Source: Phialophora verrucosa (lineage: Eukaryota > Ascomycota > Eurotiomycetes > Chaetothyriales > Herpotrichiellaceae). From it: a stretch of DNA of 64,000 nt. The notes under the pieces were generated by a model. That model was not told the DNA's origin. It worked only from the letters and a program-made list of their open reading frames with translations, and made no database searches. Below are positions 11,401 to 22,385 of the stretch, piece by piece. Numbering within the stretch: position 1 is the first letter of the stretch; every line of letters begins with the position of its first letter. The DNA is taken from NCBI GenBank assembly GCA_002099365.1, contig MSED01000015.1, forward strand, positions 3,100,001 through 3,164,000, written 5' to 3'. The position numbers and the translations under genes were made by a program.

Positions 11401-12396
11401 GGCTTTGCCCGGTCCACCTCTTGTCTGGCCTTAGCACCGTAACTGTGACTTGCCGCGACAGCTGCATAGGGAGGATCGAGGTCTGAGGAGTCTTGGGCAG
11501 TAGTGCTGGGCGGGCTGGCAGGTCAGAAGTTGAATGAGCATAAAACTAGACTCCGGAGGGTCAGCATTGAGCCTTTGCTCCGCACCGGCGAGGCGAACCC
11601 AAGAGTAACTGGGAGAGAGGGTGCAGGCAAGGACATCCAGGGTATAGCGGCAAGATATAAGACAACCGTGTTGGAATTACAGACTCGTGTGTTTGATCTC
11701 AGCGCGAAATTCAACGAGGGAGGCTCCAGCACAGGCCGTCGTTGACCGCAGCGAAAGGACCATTCCACACATGCAAACTGACGTCGGAGTTCACAGAAGC
11801 ACAGAAACGGAAAGGTGGCGGAATGAGCTCAGCATATGTATATTCGGGTGGCTCCTGTTTAAGTCCATGCAATATTGTGCAAAGGCAGCAGTCCTATAGA
11901 CAATACTGCTCCATCCATTCAAGGTCCAACAAAGTCCATCATCCAAGCCCCTAGAAGAGCCACCTACGTTGAAATAGCAGATGGAAGCTTGCGTGGCTTG
12001 GTGCCTTTCAGCCGCCACATAGATGCACTCACAGGCACGTTTGCTCGACCGTGTGCGTCGGTGATAAACCCCCACGCTCTGCAGGCTGGGCGGGCACGGC
12101 GGGCTGGCCCCGTGGCCTGCCACCCTGCCTGGAGGTGCTGCTCGGGGCAACCAGCTTGCAGAGTGGAGAGCGACACAGGCAGCCTTCGGTCATGCGCCAG
12201 TGCTGCGGACCATCTCTTACATCTTCCGTCTTCGATACCGTTATCCTCTCTTGTTCTCTTCACTATCTCTCCTTCTCATCATCACCTCCCGCATCCCTCA
12301 TCTTCTGTTCGGACCGGTTCATCGAGTCTGAGCAGTGTTTCCAGTGTTTCCAGTGTCTTTATTGTTTCGATCCCCGTCCTCATAGCAGTAGTCATC
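11401..12396 (+). other. intergenic between divergent bph1 and subtilisin genes
   Basis: This ~1 kb holds both promoters. The last ~130 bp before the subtilisin ATG are strongly C/T-rich (about 12240-12390), as in many well-expressed fungal genes, and include a short GTGTTTCCA direct repeat near 12335-12356. The protease frame remains open far upstream of its ATG but reads as low-complexity, non-conserved sequence. Confidence 0.5.
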
Positions 12397-14053
12397 ATGA
12401 AGGGCCTGCTCTTATCGCTACTCCCACTGCTGGCGGCAGGCTCGCCAGTCTTCGTCGACACGATCCACAACGATGCCGCCCCTATCATCTCTTCTTCTAA
12501 CGCAAAGGAGATTCCAGATTCGTATATGGTCGTCTTCAAGAAGCATGTCACCGAGCGAGATGCAAGCGCTCACCACAGCTGGATCCATGACACCCATTCA
12601 TCACATGAGACTCACAAGATGGAGCTGCGGAAACGCAGCCAAGTCCCAATGGCGGATGATACCGTCTTCGAAGGATTGAGACACACATACAACATTCCCG
12701 GCGGGTTCTTGGGCTACGCTGGTCACTTCGACGAAGGCGTCATCGAGCTGGTGCGCAGGCACCCGGATGTAAGTCTTCCCCGTGTTTCATCACTCTCCCG
12801 CCTCAGATAAGCCTCGAGCAAGCATCCGGCCATCGCTTCTGAATGCCTACGATGCTCCCTCGAGCCTGAACCGCTGAATGCCCCACACCACTTCTTATCG
12901 TCGCTGCCATGTCCTGCTCCAAGGCTCACGTGCTCAGGTTGAATACATCGAACGTGACTCCCAAGTCCAGACCATGAACCACACTCCTGCCCTTGAGAAG
13001 AACGCTCCTTGGGGCCTCGCTCGTATCTCTCACCGTGATGCCCTTGGCTTTGGAGACTTTAACAAATATCTCTACTCGGAGGACGGCGGCGAAGGTGTTG
13101 ATGCTTACGTCATCGACACTGGCACCAACATTGAGCACGTGGACTTCGAAGGCCGCGCCAGCTGGGGCAAGACAATCCCAGCCGGTGACGAAGACATTGA
13201 CGGAAATGGACATGGCACACACTGCTCTGGCACAATCGCTGGCAAGAAGTTCGGCGTTGCGAAGAAAGCCAACATCTACGCCGTCAAGGTCTTGAAGAGC
13301 AACGGCTCCGGAACAATGTCCGATGTCGTCAAAGGTGTCGAATGGGCTGCAAATGCTCACTCCGAGTCTATCAGCGCCGCGAAGAAGGGCAAGAAGAAGG
13401 GTTTCAAGGGCAGCGTCGCCAACATGAGCTTGGGCGGTGGCAAGTCTAGAATCCTTGATCTCGCCGTCAACGCCGCTGTCGACGCTGGTCTTCACTTCGC
13501 TGTTGCTGCCGGAAACGACAATGCGGACTCTTGCAACTACTCTCCTGCTGCTGCTGAAAAGGCCGTCACTGTTGGGGCTTCCACTCTGGCTGATGAGCGT
13601 GCCTATTTCTCCAACTACGGTACCTGCAACGACATCTTCGCCCCCGGCCTCAACATTCTCTCCACCTGGATCGGCAGCAAGTATGCCACCAACATCATCT
13701 CCGGCACCTCAATGGCTTCTCCTCACATCTGCGGTCTCCTCGCCTACTTCTTGTCTTTGCAGCCAGCTAAGGACTCTGCTTACGCCGTCGCCGCCATCAC
13801 TCCTAAGCAATTGAAGGCTAACATCATCGCCATTGCTACTGAGGGTGCCCTTTCCAATGTTCCATCTGACACCGCCAACATCCTCGCCTGGAACGGAGGT
13901 GGCAAGTCCAACTTCTCTGAGATCATTGATGATGGTGGCTACGTCGTGGACAAGTTCAACCCGGAGTCTTATCTGTCTGAGAAGGCTTCCGAGCTCAAGG
14001 CGGAGTTGAAGCAAATTGCCACTGAACTCGAGGCCCTTATTGAGAAGTCTTGA
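12397..14053 (+). CDS. pepC: vacuolar subtilisin-like serine protease (S8; PepC / Prb1 type)
   Basis: An endopeptidase of the vacuole that matures other hydrolases and degrades protein in autophagy. Exons are 12397-12768 and 12938-14053; the 169 nt intron is GTAAGT...CTCAG, phase 0, giving 495 residues. A signal peptide (MKGLLLSLLPLLAAGSP) is followed by an I9 propeptide (DSYMVVFKKH... through VEYIERD) and the catalytic domain. The triad is D184 (VIDTG), H216 (GNGHGTHC) and S382 (GTSMASPH). Length and order match PepC and the fungal allergen family Pen ch 18/Asp f 18, so the vacuole is the expected site rather than secretion. The ATG at 12397 is chosen because it starts the signal peptide. 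The stop is followed by about 350 bp shared with the convergent transporter. Confidence 0.95.
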
Positions 14054-14404
14054 GCAAGCGCGCTGCGGCATCTGATGGAACGCGTCGACTGGCCCTTCAT
14101 TCCACAATGGGGTATACTTGGCAAGGTCTAGGTCAGGAGGTTTCATCCTAGACAGGTTTGGGCTCGCACATCGCTGGTGTCTCCGGTACAGTCGCTTCTC
14201 TGTTCTGACAGGATTCGATCTCATGTATCCGAGGCGTCTAGAGTCTCGTCTATTACATATCATACAATCGTATTGCTTATGAGATCGTCAAGAAATGGTT
14301 CTACCATTGACCCTTTCGTCCCTGGCTGTGGCTTCGTGACCGAGTGATATACATTCTTCGCTCATGATGCAGATGTTGTTCGCGTGCGACATGCTCTCTT
14401 ATCT

Positions 14405-16204
14405 CTACTGCGTGCTAGTTCTGCCCAGCAAAGGCGTCGTCTCTCTATGGGCGTCCAGCTTCTTTTGTACCGTCTTCCGTCGTTCTTTCTTCTTGCGGCG
14501 GTCTTCGTCTTCTTCGGCCACCTCGACCTCGACCTCCTCGTCATGTTCAACCTCGGCGGCAGGTAGCTTCTTGAACTCGCCGTCCTTGACGCGGCTCACA
14601 ATCCAAGACCCCCTCTCGGCAGCTTCCTTGAAGAAATCCTGGTTTTCCTCAAAGGTCCGGTGGCCGGATTCCGGACAGTACAGATACGTCCACAGTCCGG
14701 CGAAGGCGTTCGTGGCGGCGAAGACCAGGAAGAGGTAGAACTCGAGGTTGTTGAAGCCAATGGGCGTCAGGAGCGTGACGGCAAAATTGGCGAGACCCCA
14801 GACGATGACGCTGATGGCGGCGCCCTGCGCCCGTGCCGTGGACGGGTAGATCTCGGTGGGGATGAGCCAGGGGGGCACGAGCCAGCCGACGCCGAAGACC
14901 GAGGTGGCGAGGTAGAGGACGACGATGCCCGGGATGCCGGTGGCGAGGAGAGGGATTGCGAGCCGGCGGCCGTTGTACGCCAGGCCGCCCAGGATGGTGA
15001 GCAGGGCGAACGAGACGGCCAGCCAGAAGGCGCCGTTGATCATCAGCTTGCGACGGCCCACGCGGTCGATCAGCACCCACGCCACGGTCATCATGGCGAA
15101 GTAAAACAGGTAGTTCCCCAGGGTGATGTACTCGGCCGGGGTGACGGCGAAGCCGAGCAGTTCGAATATCTGCGGGCCGTAGACCGAGACGGCTCCGTAG
15201 CCGGTCAGGGCCTGGTTGACCTGGCCCATCACCGTCACGACCGTGGGGTGGAATTGGGACGCCCCCGGCCAGAGCATGTCGGCGTACGAGACCGTCCCTT
15301 CCTCTTCCTCCTTCTTGTGCGCCTGGACCAGCTCGGTGATGCGGTCGTCGACTTGGTCTGCGCCGAAGACGCGTCGGATGCTGCGTTTGGCCCGCTCGTT
15401 GTCACCGTGCAGAACGCACCATCTCGGCGTCTCGGGCAGGAGGTTGGCCCCCGCGAAGAGCAAGACCGGGTACACCTGCATGACGATGATGGGGACGCGC
15501 CACGCCCACTGGTTCCACTTGCCCAGAGTCTGCGTAATGGCCACGTTGATGATGAAGGCCATGTTCAGGCCGAAGATGTTGGCTTGGAATTCCTGCGCCA
15601 GCGCCGTGCCACGGGCGTCGTCTTCCTGCAGTTCGGAGCTGTAGACCGGCACGACGGCGTCGATGCCTCCTTGACGGGGGAACATACATAGGTCAATCAT
15701 CCATTGCATTTAATGCGCCGCGTGCTTCGAAGTCAAACTTACCGACTCCGAGGCCCATGACGATCCTCCCGAGCATCATTGTCGCCAACGCAGCCTGCGG
15801 GGTCGTCGCCTCTCCGAACCCGGCAACAAACATCAGCAGGTTCCCCAGGCTGGCCATCGCCAGACAGGCGAAGATGCCGGGTTTTCGACCTTTGGCATCG
15901 GCAAATCGTGATGCGAGGACCGCCCCGACCGCACAACCGAGATAGTACACCGACACAATCAGGCCGACGAGGGGGGACTCTTCGTCGATGCCCATGGTGT
16001 TGAGGTAGCTGTAGTTCGTGTTGATCAGGGACATCATTCCTGGACGGGACAAAACAAACAGGTCAGCAGCCGAGCTAGGCGACTCGAGGGAGAAACATCA
16101 TCCCGCTTGCCTTGGTCGTAGCCGTACAGAGCGATGGCCGTGGAACTGAACATGACGACCTGGGCCTGCTTGTCCATGATCTTGCGCAGACTGAACCTCC
16201 CCAT
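14405..16204 (-). CDS. MFS sugar-type transporter
   Basis: A 12-span Major Facilitator of the sugar-porter family. Exons are 16204-16111, 16039-15743 and about 15669-14405, giving about 551 residues. Family marks: YGYDQGMMS after span 1, RFADAKGRKPG between spans 2 and 3, GRIVMGLGVGG(G)IDAVVPVYSSE, PETPRW, DRVGRRKLM, and PESGHRTFEENQDFF after span 12. The C-terminal tail is highly acidic then basic. The first intron starts with GC, not GT (CAAG|GCAAGC ... CCAG). The second ends in an unusual acceptor: either CAAG|GAGGC or GGAG|GC fits the frame, the latter giving the commoner GVGGID. The real substrate cannot be read from sequence; hexose, pentose or a sugar acid are all possible. Confidence 0.88.
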
Positions 16205-16745
16205 CGTGAGCGACTGGTGCGGGAGGCTTGCGCCTTCAGAGTTACGGACAAGGACAAGGACAAGGAATGGCGCTCGTGAGGTGAGGTGAGGGTGCGGTGA
16301 AAATCACGACAAATGCAGAAACATCTCAAGCTTCACACTCGATCCATCATAAAGCAATATAGCAACATAGAGGTAAAGAATGGGACTGTGAGGGGTAACG
16401 GTTTCTGACGAGCATGATGCTGGATGAGCTCTGTCCTTTAGTTCAAGTGCGCGCGTGGGCAAGCACCAGTTAACCAAGGTAATTGAAATCTTCGAAAGTC
16501 CAGTATCGTGCAGACTGGTGCAGATCTGAGAGTAGTGACGTCTTCCTGCAGCGGCAGACGAGATCCTCGGATTAGTGCATGCGGGAGGAAATATGGATCG
16601 GCTGATCTGAACGCGATCCAAAGACGTGAGGGCACTGCATGCGTGAACATGGGGTTTAGCAAATGTACGTACAGCAGATGCAGAGCCCTATCCATGTTCC
16701 TTCCCTTCACAGGGCAATAAATCTCATTATTCGGCGAGAGCTGAT
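16205..16745. other. promoter of the transporter and 3' flank of the membrane-protein gene
   Basis: About 540 bp with no supported gene on either strand; short frames here show no domain. Confidence 0.45.
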
Positions 16746-18701
16746 TTACAAGCTCAGCGACCGCATTCTACCACGGTTCTGCAGTGCCCGACTTCTACAG
16801 TCTTCAATCTGCGAGTGAGAGGTGTGCCCAGATTCCAATCCATCATAACGACCAGGTGGCATTTCAGGTTGGTCACCAAAGCCCTCCTTCTCTTCCAGGA
16901 TATCGACATGCCTGATAGTATCGGTATCAATCTCATTTCTGAACATAAACTCTCCGCCAGGTTCTCTATATCCGTACTTCACGCTCATCTCTCCCAGCTC
17001 CTCCGCGATCTCTTCGCCCGTCAGCAAACAGCCTCGGTCACCCAGCTTCTCGACAAGTGGGCGCAAGAGTCGTGCTGTACTCAATGGACTATCGTCTCGG
17101 ATGATGGCAGAGTTCGCTCGGGCAATGACACATATCAGAGCCGATAGCTGAAATAATGGGATCAGGCCCAAGATCGCAGCCGACCAACGCCATTGCACGC
17201 TCACGACCTGTGCTGTGACAGGATACCAACCAGTCACATTGTGCCGCGGTCCGTTGTAGTCGATTGCTGCCACGGCTTCAATGCTGAAGTCCATGACTCG
17301 TTGAGCAATCATGCCAACATCCGCCGGATTGTCCGGGCTCCACCATGTCTCTGTGTTGTATCGGACATACTGGTGCATGTCGCCTGGCGTGTGATTGAAG
17401 CCCGACCATCCGATGGCGCCGGCGATGATCTTCGCCTGTAGGTCAGGCATCTCAAAGGCCTCGGCGGTTTGGTTGCCGTAGAGGTACTCATCAATCGCTG
17501 AGATGGTCGAAATGGTGTTGTTGCATTTGAAGAACGCTGCTTCGAGAACTGTGCCGCCATTAGAGCTTTGCAAGGCCATCACCTCAGTGCAACGGGGCCC
17601 GCATGTCGAATTCAAGACGCCCATGTAAGTCACCGCTCCAGGTCCCACCCATACGGCGTCGAGCGTGGTCGGCACGTCATTTTCATCGACGTAGGTGAAT
17701 AGGGTATTCTTTCCATCCCCGCCGTCCACAACTTTCAATTTCCTGCAAGTGGCCATTACGGTGACGTTGCGATGAGAAACCAAGGTCAGGTCAGGATGTC
17801 GGACATTCTGATCTTGAAAGACGTAGGTCATGGTCACCCAGTCGTCGTTGCTGTAGATCATAGGAGTTCCTGGCGTGCCATAGCTTGGAATATGTCCTTG
17901 GCCAGGAGGTTTGCCGTCGACAAAGAGGTAGTCCTGCCCCTGTATGCCAAAGAAATTTGCCGATCCCAACTGCGCATCGAAAGAAGGATTTTCAACTCCC
18001 CACACATCGCGTATAACAGATAGATTGGCAACGCTGACCACTCCGAATTTCCGCTGAGGGACGTGGGATGTATTGAGATTGTAAGTCAACCCTAGCAAGG
18101 CCACCAGAACCTGCAGAAGTATGTTCACTCCGAGCCATAGGGCACACAGCCATTGCGTCGAGTTCAACCAGAACCACACTGTTCCTGGAGTCCTTGTTAC
18201 CCAGAATAACCGCATGACTTTGCGAAGGCTCTCACAGCGCAACAGCAAGTCGAATTCATGCAAAGGTCGGTATCTCGATGCCAGTATTTTCCACCGCAGC
18301 ATAAGCGCATATTCCCGCAGTGAGCTTGTCAGGTTATTGCCGAGAAGAATGGAGAGCAGCACAATCAGGGCGTTGAAGGACTTGACCTGTGTGACTGTCA
18401 TGGAGATGAGATCACCAAAGGCTCCCAGACATGCAGCCAACAGGCCACAAAGGGCGGTGGTGATGAACCATTGCCATATGCCCACAGCGAAGAGCCTCTG
18501 GCGTTGCCGGTCCGGCTTAAATTCTCTGATTGTTGGTGAGATCGCTGCCGGCCCTTCTCTTGACACCGAATGCCGCCATGGTCGTCGAAAGCGAGGCGAT
18601 TCGAACTGGGGTCGGCCGAGGGACTGTGACGGGAGGGCGTTACGGAAGGCTAGAGGATCTTGCGGTGCCTCTGCGATTGATGGCAGCGTGGACTTTTCCA
18701 T
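16746..18701 (-). CDS. fungal membrane protein with a large extracellular loop, function unknown
   Basis: An intronless 651-residue frame from the ATG at 18701. It has a ~70-residue Pro/Arg-rich N-terminus and then three hydrophobic spans: about 72-97 (LFAVGIWQWFITTALCGLL), about 108-135 and about 180-205. A ~300-residue loop follows, rich in Asn-X-Ser/Thr (NLS, NVT, NST, NTS, NQT, NHT) and carrying Cys residues that include CGPRC, then a last span near 530 (AAILGLIPLFQLSALICVIA) and a ~100-residue acidic cytoplasmic tail. The topology resembles lineage-expanded Pezizomycotina membrane proteins of unknown role. I do not recognise a named domain. The glycosylation motifs suggest the loop is lumenal or outside the cell. 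Confidence 0.75.
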   Translation of the reverse strand: MEKSTLPSIAEAPQDPLAFRNALPSQSLGRPQFESPRFRRPWRHSVSREGPAAISPTIREFKPDRQRQRLFAVGIWQWFITTALCGLLAACLGAFGDLISMTVTQVKSFNALIVLLSILLGNNLTSSLREYALMLRWKILASRYRPLHEFDLLLRCESLRKVMRLFWVTRTPGTVWFWLNSTQWLCALWLGVNILLQVLVALLGLTYNLNTSHVPQRKFGVVSVANLSVIRDVWGVENPSFDAQLGSANFFGIQGQDYLFVDGKPPGQGHIPSYGTPGTPMIYSNDDWVTMTYVFQDQNVRHPDLTLVSHRNVTVMATCRKLKVVDGGDGKNTLFTYVDENDVPTTLDAVWVGPGAVTYMGVLNSTCGPRCTEVMALQSSNGGTVLEAAFFKCNNTISTISAIDEYLYGNQTAEAFEMPDLQAKIIAGAIGWSGFNHTPGDMHQYVRYNTETWWSPDNPADVGMIAQRVMDFSIEAVAAIDYNGPRHNVTGWYPVTAQVVSVQWRWSAAILGLIPLFQLSALICVIARANSAIIRDDSPLSTARLLRPLVEKLGDRGCLLTGEEIAEELGEMSVKYGYREPGGEFMFRNEIDTDTIRHVDILEEKEGFGDQPEMPPGRYDGLESGHTSHSQIEDCRSRALQNRGRMRSLSL

Positions 18702-20077
18702 GTCGGAGTCTCATGAGGCATTATCGGGTCCTTCGCTTGGACAGTCTATGAACCCACGAGACTCATCGAGGGCGAGAGTGAGAGAAAGTACCCTTATTGC
18801 AGGACTCAGTGGTGTCGACTTTGGGTCGTAAGTCTGCATTGCGACGACGAAGGCTTATTTCGCGAAAGGTTTGAGGAAACGGATGGTTCGTATTCTGGGC
18901 GTGGGAGGGTCCAGAACTCGATTCGATGTACCAAATAGCCGCATCATGGGAGCATCACCATTGACTGTTCAGACGCGAGCCAAGCTGAGATCGCAGTGGA
19001 GCAAGAATGCAAGACAGTAGCGGCTGTAGTTTCTCTTTCTAGGCTGAGCGGGGCAAGCGAGGGCAAGCGATGATAGTCTCGTCGGTAACGATTGGTGCTG
19101 TGAAGGATTGCCGAGAAACGTGCTCTGCATTCGTCAGTTACGAATGGACTCGTACGAGGTTCTTGGGAGTTGATTGTGCAGCGTTCGAGGGTGGCGACTC
19201 ACGCGCACGTTCCCCAGTGCAGCTTGCGGTTAAGAGGATGCAGTGGAGGTGGTGTGTTCAATCGACGCCAATGCCTAACCGAGCCAATTGAGCAAATTTC
19301 GCAATTAACCTCTCCAACCAAAGTTTGGCTATCTTGGGCAGACTCAAACTTATTGCACCCTCCATCATTGAAACGCGACCGTGCTCAAGTTCACGCTCTA
19401 ACACGGCTTCCCTCGTCAATCGAGACCTAGATGAGCGACGGCCATCTTTCTTTCCGTGTTAGCGGCATCCTTCCACCTGATTTGCAGCTCTGATCCGGCT
19501 ACAAGCTCATGACGTCGGATCTGATGCTAACTCATACCCATGCGTATGTGTTTGAGAGATTCGCTTTTGGGTCCAGTGGGCACACATCCTTGGAGAAGTA
19601 AAAGAAATGAGCTATGCATGACCATTGTGCAATGAGAAGATGGGTTTCTCGCCGTTGGGGCCACAGCCAAGCCACGTTGCAATCCTCGGACGGGTTATTA
19701 AATTTTGTACACCCGGAGGACATCTTCTCCCTCGTAGTGTTATGGATGGACGAACACAGAAAGACCCCGTCTTGTCCTACTGGTTTACAATACTCTGACC
19801 ATGAACAGGTTCTAGTCCGGGTAATACAAAGATTGAATGTTTCTCAGGACTTACTTTGAGCCAGCTCCGAACTTCGTTTCTAACCAGTTGATGAATTCCA
19901 AGGGCAATGCTGTATCTTCAGCGTGGGAACTCGTACCAATGGCTTGATTTCGTATCCACAGCAGTGTCTACGTGCCTTTTCTGGCTGTTGCGGAGCCTCA
20001 AGGAGACCCGGAGAATTCTAGGCCGTTCGTGTCTGTTTTAAATAGTCACAGGTCAACGGTAAAGCATCTGCAACAAT
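18702..20077. other. intergenic, ~1.4 kb, no gene seen
   Basis: No frame longer than ~90 codons and none with a recognisable motif. It lies upstream of the membrane protein and downstream of the Zn2Cys6 gene, so it is mainly the former's promoter. Confidence 0.5.
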
Positions 20078-21928
20078 CTAAGTCCATGCTGGATTGTTGC
20101 CGAACTGGAGCAGATGGTCGAAGATGAAGTTATTCCGAAACCCGGCTTGCGGCGGGAGCAACTGTGCTATCGAAATCGACCGTGGCTCAGCGGTCGAACC
20201 GAATGGTGTGTCTGTCTCCAACTCGTGCAGCAACCTGGATAGGTCGATGACCTGTGGCGGCCAAGTCAAGCTCGATGCCACTTTATCCCTTTCTGCCAGC
20301 AAGTACGTCAAGACCTTCGCTCCCTGCACGGCGATCGTGCTCGCGTCGTACCGGCTCAGGGATTGGATGCACTCAATGACGAGCTCCTTATGACTCTTGA
20401 ACTCTGGATCGGATTCCGCGCGGTGGAATATGTCCAAACATAGCACCATCCCGGCCACCACGCAAAAGGCTTTGTCGATCCAGATGATCGGGCCGTCGAG
20501 GTCCTTCGCCAGCTTCGCCTCATTTAAAATAGTCTTCGCTGCAGCAACGCAAGTCGTCCGGGTCATGGAATGCGCGGGATTCGTGAAACTCTGCCGAATG
20601 AAGTTGCGATGTATCATGATCATCTTATGCGCGAAACATATTGTCAAGCTCTGCCTTGCCCAAGGGACCCATTCTGGCCATGACCGATCAATCGGCTCGA
20701 CAACGTGGAAATACCGCGGCATGCCCTTTGTCGCCAGCATCCGCATCCGTGCATCAAACTCCAGGACCTGCTCATACTTGGTGTATGGCGTAGTCGATCG
20801 GAGTGTCGCTTCGTGGTGTCCGACCATGAGCTTGGCGATCTCAAAGAGATAGTTTCCATAGCTAATATAGGTCGGAAACGTCGAGGGGATTGGTTCCATG
20901 GTCAGATGATTTCGACTTGAGGGCTTCGTGGTTGAGAAGTCGAGTGGGCTGATACTGTGGCTTTCTGTGAATGGAAGGGACATCCAATCTTGAACGCAAA
21001 GCTGCGACCATACTCTCCGGCCAATCTCTCGCTGCAGCAGCCTGTGCCGCTGCTCCTCGGAGGATGAAGCATCAATGCTCTCCAGTATAGGAGCATGGTC
21101 AAGCCTGTCAAGCCCCAGACTTTGCGCGATCTTCAGCGCAGCTCCGAGCAGTACAGAGAGTTCACTCGACCTCCCCAGAGAATGCGCCGACATGGTCAAC
21201 GTGGCTATGGCATGGACCGAGTATATCGAATGATTCATGGTCCATTCAGCCTGATTGAGGCAAAAGATGGCCGCTTTGTACCATTGCATCGATAGCTTCA
21301 CCACCTCCGACTTGGAGAATCTCCACTGCTCCAGCCTCCGGTCCGTGGTGCACGTCAGACTGCCTGCCATAATAGAGAAGAGGAGTGCCAGCCATTGAAG
21401 ATCAACTCCACCGACATCGAGCGTGTCATTCCCAGGCTCGCTAGGGAGAATGCTTTGCAGCTCCGATCGGAAAGTTGGGCCATGGTAGCAACCATGGTAC
21501 CAGAGAAGGTACAACTCATGATAGTCGACCAGCTTCCATATATAGGTAATGCCGGGCAAGAGCATCTGCAAGAATGCTTCCGGCCCAGCAGGTGGCAGAC
21601 TGAAGCCGAAGCCATGACTATCCGAGGGCCTTGCATTTCGGATTTGAGGCGGTTGAAAGGGCTTGAACGAGTAGTCCAGCCTCCTCGCACTGGATCCAAG
21701 AGTCTCCTCAGTAGCGAGATCCACGACGATCTCGTGACTGGACAAGATGGGTGGTCTCTTTGGATATGCGCGATGAACTCGAGCGTCGTACTTGCCGTCG
21801 GGCCAGTCGAGTGTACATTTCTCGGGCACTCCTCGCTTCACGCACCGTCTGCAGGGGACGTTGCGATCACATTTCTGTCGACGGAGACTGCACTCGGTGC
21901 AGGTGGATCTCGGCCGCTTGCTGGGCAT
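20078..21928 (-). CDS. Zn2Cys6 transcription factor, likely local regulator of the adjoining cluster
   Basis: A 616-residue protein from the first in-frame ATG at 21928; the frame is open upstream but has no other ATG. The N-terminal binuclear zinc cluster has C10, C13, C20, C26, C29 and C38 (C-X2-C-X6-C-X5-C-X2-C-X8-C) with the usual basic stretch SLRRQK. The middle third carries the fungal-specific transcription-factor domain (spans such as SIYSVHAIATLTMSAHSLGRS and ALKIAQSLGLDRLD). It is divergent from the 2OG dioxygenase gene, sharing a 457 bp promoter. With the amidohydrolase and permease next door it is the obvious candidate regulator. The inducer is unknown. Confidence 0.9.
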   Translation of the reverse strand: MPSKRPRSTCTECSLRRQKCDRNVPCRRCVKRGVPEKCTLDWPDGKYDARVHRAYPKRPPILSSHEIVVDLATEETLGSSARRLDYSFKPFQPPQIRNARPSDSHGFGFSLPPAGPEAFLQMLLPGITYIWKLVDYHELYLLWYHGCYHGPTFRSELQSILPSEPGNDTLDVGGVDLQWLALLFSIMAGSLTCTTDRRLEQWRFSKSEVVKLSMQWYKAAIFCLNQAEWTMNHSIYSVHAIATLTMSAHSLGRSSELSVLLGAALKIAQSLGLDRLDHAPILESIDASSSEEQRHRLLQREIGRRVWSQLCVQDWMSLPFTESHSISPLDFSTTKPSSRNHLTMEPIPSTFPTYISYGNYLFEIAKLMVGHHEATLRSTTPYTKYEQVLEFDARMRMLATKGMPRYFHVVEPIDRSWPEWVPWARQSLTICFAHKMIMIHRNFIRQSFTNPAHSMTRTTCVAAAKTILNEAKLAKDLDGPIIWIDKAFCVVAGMVLCLDIFHRAESDPEFKSHKELVIECIQSLSRYDASTIAVQGAKVLTYLLAERDKVASSLTWPPQVIDLSRLLHELETDTPFGSTAEPRSISIAQLLPPQAGFRNNFIFDHLLQFGNNPAWT

Positions 21929-22385
21929 GTGGTCGCGTGCGACAAGGGAAGATACGGATTGCTGTTGCGAGGGATCGAAAGAGAAGCTCTGTACGAAATC
22001 TGCGCTTCTCGAAACACGCGTCGGGTCAGAGAATTGAGAAGGCGACGCTTGGGGGGAGCTTTGGGGGAGCTTGGGCCCCAAGTCGGGGCGACTAGTTAGG
22101 CCTGGCGTGACCGATAGGCACGAGCCGGGTGCAGTTCGTACGATAACAGCGCCCAATAAGCGTCCTTAGAAGTAGCGGAATCCACCGAAACCGCGAGTGC
22201 TGAAGACCTAATACAGCAAGACCTCGCATCGATTGACCTTGGCCGTTCCGCGAAAGACGTACGAGGACCGAGTAAAGTATGCTGTGCTTCGTGCAGAGCA
22301 GCTCAGCTACCAACATGTTATCTCTGCAGCCCTTCTCACTCTCAGAGACCCTCCTGTTTCTGCCCTACGGTCTTGCCAGATCACG
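21929..22385. promoter_or_regulatory. divergent promoter, Zn2Cys6 gene / 2OG dioxygenase gene
   Basis: 457 bp between two head-to-head ATGs, short enough for shared regulation. The minus-strand regulator frame stays open through about 230 bp of it without an ATG, probably 5' UTR. I could not pick out a convincing inverted CGG half-site pair by eye. Confidence 0.5.

Noticed and set aside
11875..12396. Upstream extension of the subtilisin frame
   Set aside because: The sequence is low-complexity promoter DNA; the ATG at 12397 begins a clear signal peptide at the expected family start.
12926..13495. Minus-strand 189-codon frame inside the subtilisin gene
   Set aside because: Shadow of a conserved coding exon; no motif.
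14660..15691. 343-codon plus-strand open frame opposite the sugar transporter
   Set aside because: It lies fully antisense to conserved transporter exons, is GC-driven and compositionally odd (Asp/Arg/Glu-rich), with no domain.
21395..22099. Plus-strand 234-codon frame antisense to the Zn2Cys6 gene
   Set aside because: Covers the complement of the zinc cluster; no independent features.
21929..22156. 76-residue N-terminal extension of the Zn2Cys6 protein
   Set aside because: The frame is open but has no ATG; the cluster starts nine residues after the ATG at 21928, as is common.
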